Origin: Bombella pollinis
GTDB taxonomy: Bacteria; Pseudomonadota; Alphaproteobacteria; Acetobacterales; Acetobacteraceae
Assembly (NCBI RefSeq): GCF_026385485.1
Contig: NZ_JANIDX010000003.1
Location: 124,001-188,000 of the forward strand
DNA: 64,000 nucleotides
Reading direction: 5' to 3'
This document shows, piece by piece, positions 25,646 to 34,685 of the stretch. The notes beneath the pieces are model-generated. The model searched no databases. It had not been told where the DNA came from and saw only the letters and a list, made by a program, of their open reading frames with translations. The position numbers were made by a program, and so were the translations under genes. How positions within the stretch are numbered: the first letter of the stretch is position 1; every line of letters starts with the position of its first letter.

Positions 25646-26126
25646 AATTCAAACTCCCTTAGACTGGTTGTAGTATGGGGAGTTTATTGCCAATAATGCA
25701 ACCCTAGATTGTTTAATGGGGGTATCACACAACTAAAAGTATAGGTTTTACGAAAGCTTGTTGCTAGCTCGTTTCGAGCAAAAGTGATGTTCAATCACGA
25801 TAATTTTACATTTTCCCCTAAAGTAAGGGGAAAGTATCTTCAACAGTTATTTAAACCTTAAATGATGTATATCGGATATAAATTTTTTTGTATCTGTTTT
25901 AAATCAAATATTTAACATTCATTAATAAAAGAATTATCTAATTTAATTTTTAAATTAACGTAAAATTATTATATCGTGAACATAATTAACGGGTATGCTT
26001 ATTATTTTGTGTCTATTTATTGGATTTTTCAATTACTTGTAAGTCAATTTAATGCCATCTTTTCGCCATAAATAGCCCATTATCAGGGGAGTGAATGAAG
26101 ACGAATCGCATTTTCGTGAAGTCGCT
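25646..26126. other. AT-rich intergenic region with three hairpins
   Basis: About 480 bases without a credible gene. Next to the ctrA-like start, three small perfect inverted repeats follow each other: 25767-25779 (GCTCG/CGAGC), 25784-25798 (GTGAT/ATCAC) and 25812-25833 (TTTCCCCT/AGGGGAAA). From about 25850 to 26060 the sequence is extremely AT-rich, unlike the rest of the window, with many TTAA words. The minus strand TTGCAT and CATACT words about 18 bases apart, close before the ctrA-like ATG, could be its promoter. Confidence 0.6.
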
Positions 26127-26570
26127 TTAAGCCTGCCCGACATTATTATGCGTTATCGCCAATATATGAGTGATGTGTTCGACCGTTCCAATCAAGGCGC
26201 AGGCAACGGGATGGGTTTTATCAGCAACAAAGACAAGGCGTGTCTGGGCGGAGCTTGGGAAAAGGTCCGTTTGGAGGGTAAAGACGGTGGCGTCCTCTTT
26301 ATGTTGTTGCTCGGCCTCTTTGGCGGCTTCACTGAGGAGGCGAGCGCAAATACGTTCTAAGGCAGGGAGGAGGCGCGCTCCAATTTGTGCCTCTGTTTCC
26401 TCTGGCGTGGTTTTATGGTGCGCTATTAGCTCCTCCCACCCTGCGCGGGTGAGAAAGCAGGGGATGCTCCCTTCTGGTGTCTCTCGCTCAGCACGGAGGA
26501 TGAGACCGTTTTGAGCGAGGGAGAGGACATCCAACTTAGGTAGATGGGCAGGGTCGAGCGTAATGGCCAT
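26127..26570 (-). CDS. Hypothetical protein, last gene of the ankyrin-hisC-peptidase operon
   Basis: A 147-residue protein I do not recognise. It appears soluble, has no signal peptide or membrane segment, and is mixed alpha/beta with a helical middle (GARLLPALERICARLLSEAAKE) and a hydrophobic C-terminal strand set (TRLVFVADKTH, ITHILAITH). It begins 21 bases after the peptidase gene on the same strand, so it is probably co-transcribed. Codon use resembles the neighbours. Its position before the AT-rich region makes it the operon end; no terminator is obvious. Confidence 0.65.
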   Translation of the reverse strand: MAITLDPAHLPKLDVLSLAQNGLILRAERETPEGSIPCFLTRAGWEELIAHHKTTPEETEAQIGARLLPALERICARLLSEAAKEAEQQHKEDATVFTLQTDLFPSSAQTRLVFVADKTHPVACALIGTVEHITHILAITHNNVGQA

Positions 26571-26591
26571 GGGCGTTTATCCTGCTTGACG

Positions 26592-27836
26592 TTACACCCA
26601 TTCCCCTGCACGCATGAGAGGAACGCGCTGGCCGTCTTTCACACCATCAATATCAATCTTGCCAGAGCCAATCATCCAATCAATATGAATCATGGAGTGA
26701 TTGGCCCCACGGGCGATGAGCTCATCTTCGCTCAAGCCTTCAGGGTCGATCATACATTTTGTGTAGGCTTGGCCGAGGGCTATATGGCACGCGGCATTTT
26801 CATCAAAAAGGGTGTTTTGGTAGAGAATACCGCTTTGGGAAATTGGTGAGGAATGAGGCACAAGGGCCACCTCCCCAATGCGGCGCGCACCTTCATCACT
26901 CTCCAAAATCCGTTGGAGGACATCTTCGCCCTTTTGAGCATGGGCCTCCACGATGCGGCCTTTCTCAAACCGGACCTGAATCCCATCAATGAGGGACCCT
27001 TGATGAAACAGCGGCTTCGTGCTGGAGACGGTACCTTCTACCCGCGCACAATGGGGAGTCGTAAAGACTTCCTCCGTTGGGATATTGGGGTTGCAGACCA
27101 CACCATTGCCCGCAGCTTCTGCCCCACCTGTCCAGAGGTGCCCATCTGCGAGGCCAACGGTAAGGTCCGTTCCCGGCCCGGTGAAGTGCAAGGCATCAAA
27201 CCGAGCGTCATTGAGCATAGCAGCGCGGGCATGGAGGGTTTTATTATGCTCTGCCCAAGCCGCTACAGGGTTTGCAACATCCACGCGGGAGGCATGGAAG
27301 ATGCCTTTCCATAAGGCAGCGAGGGCTTCATCCTCTGGGAGATGGGGGAAGACCTGCTGCGCCCAAGCGGGGGTAGCACAGGCGATGATGTTCCAATTAA
27401 TATCAAAGCTTGTGATAAGCTCCATCGCGGGGCGATGAGCAGCGGAGCTTGCCCGGCTCGCACGGGAGATATGCTCGGGGTTTTGCCCCTTTAGAAGGGT
27501 GGGGTTGCCCCCGGTGATGGCCATGCGGGCTGCGCCATTGCGGAAGGCTTCAGCCATGCCATTGGCCAGCCAGCCCGCAGCTGTATCAAAGCTCTCCTCA
27601 CGGGCGTGGTGGAAACGGGCCAGAGTGGTTTCATCATCCTGATACAGCGTTGTGACGAGTGAGGCCCCTGCTTTATAGGCATGGGTGGTGATGCGCCGGA
27701 TAAGCGGGACGGCTTCCAGCCCTGCGGTAATAACAAGCTGCTGGCCGGGTGTAATATTTAACCCCGTGCGGACGGCAACTTCTGCTAGACGGTCTAAAAG
27801 CTGGTCATGGGTGAAAGAAGATGTAGGCATCGTCAT
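26592..27836 (-). CDS. M29-family aminopeptidase
   Basis: Metal-dependent aminopeptidase of the AmpS/PepS/aminopeptidase T group (414 residues), a cytosolic enzyme that trims N-terminal residues from peptides. Family landmarks seen are FTGPGTDLTVGL, NIPTEEVFTTP, the HIALGQAY segment and HSMIHIDWMIG, which carry the metal-ligand Glu and His residues. The start ATG at 27836 has AAAGGA about five bases upstream, with a second ATG two codons on. The frame remains open further upstream into hisC but without a ribosome site. It starts 31 bases after the hisC stop. Confidence 0.88.
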   Translation of the reverse strand: MTMPTSSFTHDQLLDRLAEVAVRTGLNITPGQQLVITAGLEAVPLIRRITTHAYKAGASLVTTLYQDDETTLARFHHAREESFDTAAGWLANGMAEAFRNGAARMAITGGNPTLLKGQNPEHISRASRASSAAHRPAMELITSFDINWNIIACATPAWAQQVFPHLPEDEALAALWKGIFHASRVDVANPVAAWAEHNKTLHARAAMLNDARFDALHFTGPGTDLTVGLADGHLWTGGAEAAGNGVVCNPNIPTEEVFTTPHCARVEGTVSSTKPLFHQGSLIDGIQVRFEKGRIVEAHAQKGEDVLQRILESDEGARRIGEVALVPHSSPISQSGILYQNTLFDENAACHIALGQAYTKCMIDPEGLSEDELIARGANHSMIHIDWMIGSGKIDIDGVKDGQRVPLMRAGEWV

Positions 27837-27867
27837 ATAATCCTTTGGAGAGGCTGCATGGGGGCGT

Positions 27868-28932
27868 TTAGCGGGGGAGTATGTCATCAAGTGCGGTGAG
27901 GAGGCTATCCATCTCCTCATCTGTGCCGATGGTGATGCGTAACCAATCGCTGATGCGTGGGCTATCACCTTGATGGCGGACAATGATGGCGCGTTCCCGC
28001 AAGGCGGTGAAGATATGCGCCGCAGAGCAAGAGGGATGATGGACTAAAATAAAATTAGCCGTGGAGGGGAGGACTTCCATCCCACGCTTTTGCAAAGCCG
28101 TGATAATGCGCTCGCGCGTGGTGATGATGCGGGCTGTTGTTTGTTTAAGCCATGCCTCATCACGGATGGAGGCTTCCGCCCCTACTTGGGCAGGGCGGGA
28201 GAGAGGGTAGGAGTTGAAGCTATCCTTCACGCGTGTCAGCCCTTCAATTAAGGGGGGCGAGCCGATGGCGTATCCTACGCGCAGCCCTGCTAATCCTGAT
28301 GATTTGGAGAAGGTGCGAATGACAAGAAGATTGGGATAGCGGTCGATTAAGCTGATAGCACTCTCCCCACCGAAATCCACATAGGCTTCATCAATCACCA
28401 CAACCTGTTCCGAGACGCGTTGGAGAAGTGATTCAATGGCCGGTAAAGGCAGGCTGATGCCTGTATTGGCATTAGGGTTAGCAATGATGATGCCTCCCGT
28501 AGGCCCCTCATAATCTTCTGTCGCGATGGTGAAATCATCGCGTAGTGGGATGGTACGGTATGTTAGCCCAAATAATTGGCAATAGATGGGGTAGAAGCCA
28601 TATGTCACATCGCTGAAGAGGACAGGGGCATCATCTTGGAATAAGGCGCGGAATGTGTGAGCGAGGACCTCATCAGACCCATTGCCGACAAAAATACACT
28701 CAACGGGGACATTTGCTTGTGCGGCAATGGCTGTACGCAGGGCTAGGGCGGTAGGGTCTGGGTACAAGCGCAGCGTGTCATCAGCACTGGCTTTGATAGC
28801 CTCTAGCGCGCGCGGAGAAGGGCCGTAGGGGGATTCGTTGGTATTGAGCTTAACCAGTTTTGCCATGCGTGGCTGCTCGCCGGGGATATAGGGCTTGAGG
28901 GTATGGACCCGTTGGTTCCAAAAGCGGCTCAT
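27868..28932 (-). CDS. hisC: Histidinol-phosphate aminotransferase
   Basis: PLP-dependent class II aminotransferase that makes histidinol phosphate in histidine synthesis; some members also handle aromatic amino acids. Landmarks in 354 residues: KLNTNESPYGPSPRALEAI, GNGSDEVLAH, the NPNANTG loop, VVIDEAYVDF and the PLP lysine in RTFSKSSGLAGLRVGY. The ATG overlaps the stop of the ankyrin gene by four bases (ATGA), so the two are translationally coupled. It is isolated from other his genes in this window. Confidence 0.93.
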   Translation of the reverse strand: MSRFWNQRVHTLKPYIPGEQPRMAKLVKLNTNESPYGPSPRALEAIKASADDTLRLYPDPTALALRTAIAAQANVPVECIFVGNGSDEVLAHTFRALFQDDAPVLFSDVTYGFYPIYCQLFGLTYRTIPLRDDFTIATEDYEGPTGGIIIANPNANTGISLPLPAIESLLQRVSEQVVVIDEAYVDFGGESAISLIDRYPNLLVIRTFSKSSGLAGLRVGYAIGSPPLIEGLTRVKDSFNSYPLSRPAQVGAEASIRDEAWLKQTTARIITTRERIITALQKRGMEVLPSTANFILVHHPSCSAAHIFTALRERAIIVRHQGDSPRISDWLRITIGTDEEMDSLLTALDDILPR

Positions 28933-29435
28933 GGGTTTGGTGCCTTTGCTTCAAAGAGGCTGCCAAGACCTTGACGATGGGCAAGGTCGCGTGCGGAGAG
29001 GCCCTCAGCATCGCGGAGGTCTGGGTTGGCCCCATGGTCTAGCAAGAAGCGCGCCATTGCTTGCCGCCCAAACATGATGGCGAACATAAGAGGTGTCCGC
29101 CCTGCATGATTAGGATGATCCACCTTCGCCCCATGCTCTAAGAGGAGGCGGGCAATGGGTTCAAAGCCTTTAAAGGCCACACCGGAGAGGGCGGTTGCCC
29201 CTTTTGCATCCACGCCATTAGGGTCGGCCCCGCGCTCTAGCAGCAAACGCGCGGTATCGAGCTGCTCATTATAGGTTGCGACAATGAGGGGCGTATAACC
29301 TTGGTTGTTGGTGCAATCTGCGGGCATCCCAGCGTCCAGAAATTGCGTAACAAGGTCAGTCTCCCCATTACGGGCAGCATCAATAAAGAGCGTGGTAATT
29401 TGCTCTGGGGTGAAGGACATAGTGGGTTGGGACAT
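28929..29435 (-). CDS. Ankyrin-repeat protein
   Basis: A 168-residue protein made almost entirely of ankyrin repeats: at least four units are visible, marked by GYTPLIVATYNE, GATALSGVAFKG, GRTPLMFAIMFG and GLSARDLAHRQG, with LLLERGADPN and LLLDHGANPD turns. There is no signal peptide, so it is likely cytosolic and a protein-binding scaffold. Partner unknown. It leads the operon with hisC, the M29 peptidase and the 147-residue unknown. Confidence 0.92.
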   Translation of the reverse strand: MSQPTMSFTPEQITTLFIDAARNGETDLVTQFLDAGMPADCTNNQGYTPLIVATYNEQLDTARLLLERGADPNGVDAKGATALSGVAFKGFEPIARLLLEHGAKVDHPNHAGRTPLMFAIMFGRQAMARFLLDHGANPDLRDAEGLSARDLAHRQGLGSLFEAKAPNP

Positions 29436-29745
29436 GGGCAGGGTGCTTTTTAAAAAAGGAGAACAGACTGATTAACAAGTATATCTACTCTCTTGCGTGT
29501 GAGCGGTAAGGTCAAGAGGGGGAGACGGTGCGGCAGGCATGTGCAGGGAGGGACGATAATGGTCACTCTGCTGTTATGAGGATGAAATTATAGGGAAAAT
29601 TAACCTTATTTGCGTGTTAGGCATTGCGTTCTTTTGCCGTATAAGGCCAGTTGTAGAATGTCTGGACTGTCATTGGGCTGTGTTAAGGGGCACAGGGCTG
29701 ATGGCAGGCGACCGGATGATGTTTTGACTTAAGGACGTTAGATCA
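29436..29745. other. Divergent promoter region between the ankyrin gene and tkt
   Basis: 310 bases between two divergent operons, without a credible gene. It should hold promoters for the pentose-phosphate operon (plus) and the ankyrin operon (minus). I see no riboswitch-like structure. Confidence 0.5.
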
Positions 29746-31821
29746 GTGAATAGTATGCTGTCTCAACTTGGCATAGACACGATCCGCACATTGGTGATGG
29801 ATGGTGTAGAGCGCGCAAAATCCGGCCATCCGGGTACCGCAATGGCTCTGGCTCCGGCTATGTATGCTTATTGGCAGTTTACAATGTATTATAATCCGGC
29901 TGATCCCTTTTGGCCGGGGCGGGATCGATTTATCCTCTCAGGAGGGCACGCCTCCATCCTGCTTTATGCGACTATTTTCCTCGCTGGTGTGAAGGATATA
30001 GAGGACGGAAAGGTCGTGGACCGTCCCGCACTTACCTTGGAGGATTTAAAGAACTTTCGCCGGTTTGAGGCGCGCACGCCGGGCCACCCAGAATATGGCC
30101 TCACCGCAGGGGTGGAGATGACCACAGGGCCTTTAGGCCAAGGGTGCAGTAGTGCCGTAGGTATGGCGATGGCCGAGCGGTGGTTGGCAACGCGTTATGG
30201 CAGGCCGGGGTTTGATTTGTTTGGCTATCACATCACAGCCTTTTGTGGCGATGGTGATGTGATGGAGGGGGTAGCCAGTGAGGCGGCCTCTTTTGCAGGG
30301 CATCTCAAATTAGGCAATCTGACATGGGTGTATGATAGCAATCGCATCTCGATTGAAGGCTCTACAGATGTGACCTTCACTGAAGATGTTGCTGCACGTT
30401 TTGCCGCTTATGGCTGGCAGGTCCTGGAAGTTGAGGATGGGAATGACGTCCCCGCTATTTGCGCGGCTCTCAAGCAAGGGCGGGAGGAGACGGACCGCCC
30501 GACTTTGATTATCCTGAATACCATCATCGGCTATGGCGCACCGGGCAAAGCCGGGACGGCCTCGGCCCATGGTGAGCCGCTGGGTATGGAGGCCCTTATA
30601 GGGGCTAAGAAGGCCTATGGTTGGCCGCATGATGCCCCACATTTTACCGTCCCAGATGGAGTAAGGGAGCATTTTGAGGCCCTCTCTGGCAAGCGCGGGG
30701 CGGAGGCGCAAGCGCGGTGGGAGGAGCAATTTGCGGCTTATTGTGTGCAATATCCGCAAGAAGGGCGGGAGTTAAAGCATATTTTCGCTGGCACGCTCCC
30801 AGAAGGGTGGGAGCATAACTTTCCCCATTATCCCACAGATGCAAAGGGGATTGCCTCGCGCCAAAGTTCTGGTGAGGTGCTCAATGTCATGGCAACTCAT
30901 GTGCCGTGGCTTATGGGGGGAGCGGCGGACCTTGCGCCTTCGACACGGACCCTGATTAAAGGGGAATTCTCTTTGCAGGCACCCTCTAACCAAGGGGAAG
31001 GCAGCGGGCATTATGGTGGGCGTAATGTTCATTTTGGTGTGCGTGAACATGCCATGGCAGCCATTTGTAACGGGCTGGCTTTAAGTGGGCTGCGGCCTTT
31101 CTGCGCTGGGTTTGTAATTTTCTCGGATTACATGAAGCCTGCGATGCGTCTTGCCGCGTTGATGCACCTGCCTGTGATTTATGTGCTGACACATGACTCC
31201 ATCGGCGTGGGGGAGGATGGGCCAACGCACCAGCCTATCGAGCAATTTGCCCAGTTCCGCTCCATGCCGGGGCTTACATTGCTGCGCCCTGCTGATGCTA
31301 ATGAGGTGGTAGAGAGCTGGCGTGTTGCGATGGGCCATCGCTCTGGGCCGGTGGCTCTTGCTCTTACGCGCCAGAATCTCCCCACATTGGACCGTAGCCG
31401 CTATGCCTCTGCCGCTGGTGTGGCGCGTGGGGGGTATGTTTTGGCAGATTGTGAAGGCACGCCAGAGATTTTGCTGTTAGCATCAGGCTCTGAGGTCTCT
31501 TTGGTGGTAGAAGTGTATGAGCGTCTCTCTGCTGAGGGGGTTAAGGCGCGCGTGGTGTCTATGCCGAGTTTCGATCTGTTCGATGCGCAAGAGAAAGCCT
31601 ATCGTGATGCTGTATTGCCACCTGCGGTGCGCTTGCGGGTTGGGGTTGAGATGGCGTCATCCTTTGGGTGGGACCGCTATATCGGTCTAGATGGTGTCGT
31701 TATCGCGATGAATCGCTTTGGCGAATCTGGTGCTGCGGCGGAATTGATGGAGAAGTTCGGCTTTACGGTAGAGGCTGTGTACACACAAGCACGCCGTTTG
31801 TTGAGCCAACAAACGGCTTGA
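29746..31821 (+). CDS. tkt: Transketolase
   Basis: Thiamine diphosphate enzyme moving two-carbon units between sugar phosphates in the pentose-phosphate pathway. The ThDP motif GDGDVMEGVASEAASF to DSNRI, the SGHPGTAMALAPAMYAYW start region, GPLGQG and the pyrimidine-domain stretch FGVREHAMAAICNGLAL are all visible. 691 residues. The start is GTG at 29746 with AAGGA 10 bases upstream; an ATG three codons later is possible. It opens a seven-gene operon, and tal-pgi follows after 15 bases. Confidence 0.96.
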   Translation: MNSMLSQLGIDTIRTLVMDGVERAKSGHPGTAMALAPAMYAYWQFTMYYNPADPFWPGRDRFILSGGHASILLYATIFLAGVKDIEDGKVVDRPALTLEDLKNFRRFEARTPGHPEYGLTAGVEMTTGPLGQGCSSAVGMAMAERWLATRYGRPGFDLFGYHITAFCGDGDVMEGVASEAASFAGHLKLGNLTWVYDSNRISIEGSTDVTFTEDVAARFAAYGWQVLEVEDGNDVPAICAALKQGREETDRPTLIILNTIIGYGAPGKAGTASAHGEPLGMEALIGAKKAYGWPHDAPHFTVPDGVREHFEALSGKRGAEAQARWEEQFAAYCVQYPQEGRELKHIFAGTLPEGWEHNFPHYPTDAKGIASRQSSGEVLNVMATHVPWLMGGAADLAPSTRTLIKGEFSLQAPSNQGEGSGHYGGRNVHFGVREHAMAAICNGLALSGLRPFCAGFVIFSDYMKPAMRLAALMHLPVIYVLTHDSIGVGEDGPTHQPIEQFAQFRSMPGLTLLRPADANEVVESWRVAMGHRSGPVALALTRQNLPTLDRSRYASAAGVARGGYVLADCEGTPEILLLASGSEVSLVVEVYERLSAEGVKARVVSMPSFDLFDAQEKAYRDAVLPPAVRLRVGVEMASSFGWDRYIGLDGVVIAMNRFGESGAAAELMEKFGFTVEAVYTQARRLLSQQTA

Positions 31822-31836
31822 TGGAGGAGGAAAGAT

Positions 31837-34683
31837 ATGGGGCGTAAGCCGGACACCCCCCTTACGCGTCTGGCAGGATACGGCCAATCTATTTGGCTCG
31901 ATTTTATCAGGCGGGATTTTATTGAAGAAGGCCGTTTGGCCTCTCTGGTGAAGGAGGATGCCCTTAAAGGGGTGACCTCCAACCCGGCGATTTTTGAGCA
32001 AGCTATCGGCCAAGGGGCGGAATATGAGGAAGCCGTGCAGGAGCTACTGTGTGAGGAGAGCTTGCCTGCTGGTGCCTTGTATGAAGCCGTAGCGGTGGCG
32101 GATATCTGCCAAGCTTGTCGTGTCTTGCGCCCTGTATTTGATGAGACATCCGGCCGGGATGGTTATGTCAGCTTAGAGGTTTCACCCTATCTAGCTGATG
32201 ATGCTGAGGCCACGTTGCATGAGGCTCGCAGGTTATGGCAGCGTGTTAATCAGCCCAATGTGATGATTAAAATCCCCGCGACAGAGGCCGCCCTCCCAGC
32301 GATTGAGCAGGCCATTGCGGAGGGGATAAATGTTAATATCACGCTGCTTTTTGCTCAATCCATGTATGAAAACGTGCTGGAGGCTTATCTGCGTGGATTA
32401 GAGGCGCGCGTTCAGAGAGGTCAATCCATCGCCCAGATTGGGAGCGTGGCATCCTTCTTCGTAAGTCGCATTGATGGGCGGATTGATGCGATGATAGACC
32501 GGCGCATCGCTGCGAGGGACCCGCAAGCGGACGCGTTGAAGCGTTTGCGTGGGAAGGTTGCTATTGCCAATGCGCGTATGGCGTATCAACATTATTTGCA
32601 TGTTGTGGCGAGTCCGCGTTGGCAAGCTTTGGCAGAAAAGGGCGCGCAAACCCAGCGTTTGCTTTGGGCCAGTACGAGTACAAAAGATAAGACCTATCGT
32701 GATGTCCTCTATGTAGAGGAGCTGATTGGCGAGGATACTGTCAATACGGTACCACCACATACGCTTGAGGCGTTTAGGGACCATGGTGTGCCCCAAGCGC
32801 GCTTAGCGGATCATGTGGAGCAATCGCGCCTGATTCTAGAGGATGCAGACCGGCTAGGACTTGATCTCCCAGCGGTAACCACCACGTTGTTGGGCGAAGG
32901 TGTAGCAGCGTTTAAAGCTGCTTTTGATGGATTACTCGGTGCGGTTGCAGCCCGCCGAGAGGCTGTTTTGGGGGGACGTCTTATGCGAGTATCCTTAGCA
33001 TTATCGGATGAGTTGGATAACGCTGTTGTCGCAGCGGGTAAAAGCTGGACGCAGGATGGTAAGGTGCGCCGCCTGTGGGAGCGCGATGCGTCTGTTTGGA
33101 CAAATGGGCCAGAGAGCAAATGGCTCGGCTGGCTTGATGTCGTTAAAGATGGCATGGCCCATATTAATGCCTACGAGGCCTTACAGCGCGAGGTAAAAGA
33201 GCGCGGTTATAGCGATGTGCTGCTCCTTGCGATGGGTGGCTCTAGCCTTGGGCCGGAGGTTCTGGCGGAGATATTTGGCCAGGTATCTGACGGGCCGAAG
33301 TTGCATGTGCTGGATAGCACGGACCCGCAGCAGGTTGCGAGCTTTGCTAAGGCGATTGATCCTACCAAGACACTCTTCATCGTTTCCAGTAAATCGGGCA
33401 GCACGCTCGAGCCAAATATTCTTTTTGCGTATTTCTGGGCCTTAGCGGGGACAGCCCTTGGCCGTAAACCGGGGGACCGCTTTGTAGCGGTGACAGACCC
33501 CGGCTCCTCGCTTGAGACTGTAGCGCAGGATCACGGTTTTGCGCATATCTTCCACGGTAATCCAGAGATTGGGGGGCGGTATTCTGTTCTCTCCCCCTTT
33601 GGTCTCACCCCCGCAGCCGCTGCCGGATATGATGTGCGTGCGTTGTTGAACTGCACACAGCTGATGATTGAGGCATGCGATGCCTCTGTCCCCCCTGTGA
33701 CGAATCCGGGTATAAATCTTGGTTTGGCTCTCGGTGTGGCGGCAACGACCTTCCGGCGGGATAAGGTGACCTTTGTTGCCTCTGAGCAGATTGCCTCTCT
33801 CGGGGCATGGCTAGAGCAGCTTTTGGCAGAAAGTACGGGTAAGAGCGGTACGGGGCTCATCCCTATTGATGGCGAGCCGTTGGGCCGGCCGGATGTCTAT
33901 AGTGATGACCGCATCTTTGTGGAGTTGCGGCTTGGGCATGAGCCTGTAAGCCCGGGGCTGAAAGCTCTGCGTGAGGCAGGTCACCCAGTCGTGACACTGC
34001 ATCTTGATACGGTGGAGCAGATTGTCCAAGCCTTCTTTGTCTTTGAGTTTGCAACAGCCGTAGCGGGCTCTGTTTTGGGGATTGACCCGTTCGATCAACC
34101 TGATGTGGAGTTTAGCAAGGTTGAGACGCGGAAACTGACAAAAGCTTATGCAGAGACAGGGCGTTTGCCAGAGGAAGCCCCCTTTGCAAAGGATGGCAAC
34201 CTCGCTTTTTATGCTGATGAGCGTAATCATGAGGCTTTGGCGGGGAAGGATGCCAAAGCCATCCTCAAAGCGCATTTTGACCGCGTAGGGAAGAATGATT
34301 ATATTGGTCTCCTGGCTTACATTGAGCGAAATAAAGCTCATATCGCTTGGGAGCAGACGGTTAGGGTGGCGTTGAGAGAGCAGCTCCATGTGGCAACAGC
34401 AGCGCAGTTTGGCCCGCGTTTCCTCCATTCGACAGGTCAGGCCTATAAAGGAGGCCCCAATAGCGGTGTGTTCCTCCAAATAACGGCAGATGATGCTGCT
34501 GACCTGTCTATCCCGGGCTATGCGTATAGCTTTGGCGTTGTCAAAGCCGCCCAGGCCAGAGGGGATTTCGATGTTCTTGCCTCGCGTGGGCGTCGTGCTT
34601 TACGCGTGCATATTACAGGGCCGTTGCAAGCAGGGTTGGACCGTCTCGCTCAACTGGTGACAGAGATTTTAAAAGGAGCTTGA
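31837..34683 (+). CDS. tal-pgi: Fused transaldolase / glucose-6-phosphate isomerase
   Basis: One polypeptide of 948 residues with two enzymes. The N-terminal 370 residues are transaldolase, with the Schiff-base Lys145 in VMIKIPATE and the start GVTSNPAIFEQAI. From about residue 400 to the end is glucose-6-phosphate isomerase, with MGGSSLGPEVLAEIFG, the phosphate loop SSKSGSTLEPN and STGKSGTGLIPIDGE. Both act on fructose-6-phosphate, so the fusion may channel it between the pathways. The same fusion is known from Gluconobacter and other acetic acid bacteria. ATG at 31837 follows GGAGGAAAGAT. Confidence 0.95.
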   Translation: MGRKPDTPLTRLAGYGQSIWLDFIRRDFIEEGRLASLVKEDALKGVTSNPAIFEQAIGQGAEYEEAVQELLCEESLPAGALYEAVAVADICQACRVLRPVFDETSGRDGYVSLEVSPYLADDAEATLHEARRLWQRVNQPNVMIKIPATEAALPAIEQAIAEGINVNITLLFAQSMYENVLEAYLRGLEARVQRGQSIAQIGSVASFFVSRIDGRIDAMIDRRIAARDPQADALKRLRGKVAIANARMAYQHYLHVVASPRWQALAEKGAQTQRLLWASTSTKDKTYRDVLYVEELIGEDTVNTVPPHTLEAFRDHGVPQARLADHVEQSRLILEDADRLGLDLPAVTTTLLGEGVAAFKAAFDGLLGAVAARREAVLGGRLMRVSLALSDELDNAVVAAGKSWTQDGKVRRLWERDASVWTNGPESKWLGWLDVVKDGMAHINAYEALQREVKERGYSDVLLLAMGGSSLGPEVLAEIFGQVSDGPKLHVLDSTDPQQVASFAKAIDPTKTLFIVSSKSGSTLEPNILFAYFWALAGTALGRKPGDRFVAVTDPGSSLETVAQDHGFAHIFHGNPEIGGRYSVLSPFGLTPAAAAGYDVRALLNCTQLMIEACDASVPPVTNPGINLGLALGVAATTFRRDKVTFVASEQIASLGAWLEQLLAESTGKSGTGLIPIDGEPLGRPDVYSDDRIFVELRLGHEPVSPGLKALREAGHPVVTLHLDTVEQIVQAFFVFEFATAVAGSVLGIDPFDQPDVEFSKVETRKLTKAYAETGRLPEEAPFAKDGNLAFYADERNHEALAGKDAKAILKAHFDRVGKNDYIGLLAYIERNKAHIAWEQTVRVALREQLHVATAAQFGPRFLHSTGQAYKGGPNSGVFLQITADDAADLSIPGYAYSFGVVKAAQARGDFDVLASRGRRALRVHITGPLQAGLDRLAQLVTEILKGA

Positions 34684-34685
34684 GG

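Noticed and set aside
25912..25958. CtrA binding boxes (TTAA-N7-TTAA)
   Set aside because: TTAA pairs occur with spacings of six and eight, not seven, and such pairs are expected by chance in sequence this AT-rich.
25850..26060. Possible replication origin
   Set aside because: The AT-richness is suggestive, but I found no convincing DnaA boxes and no dnaA, hemE or par genes nearby.
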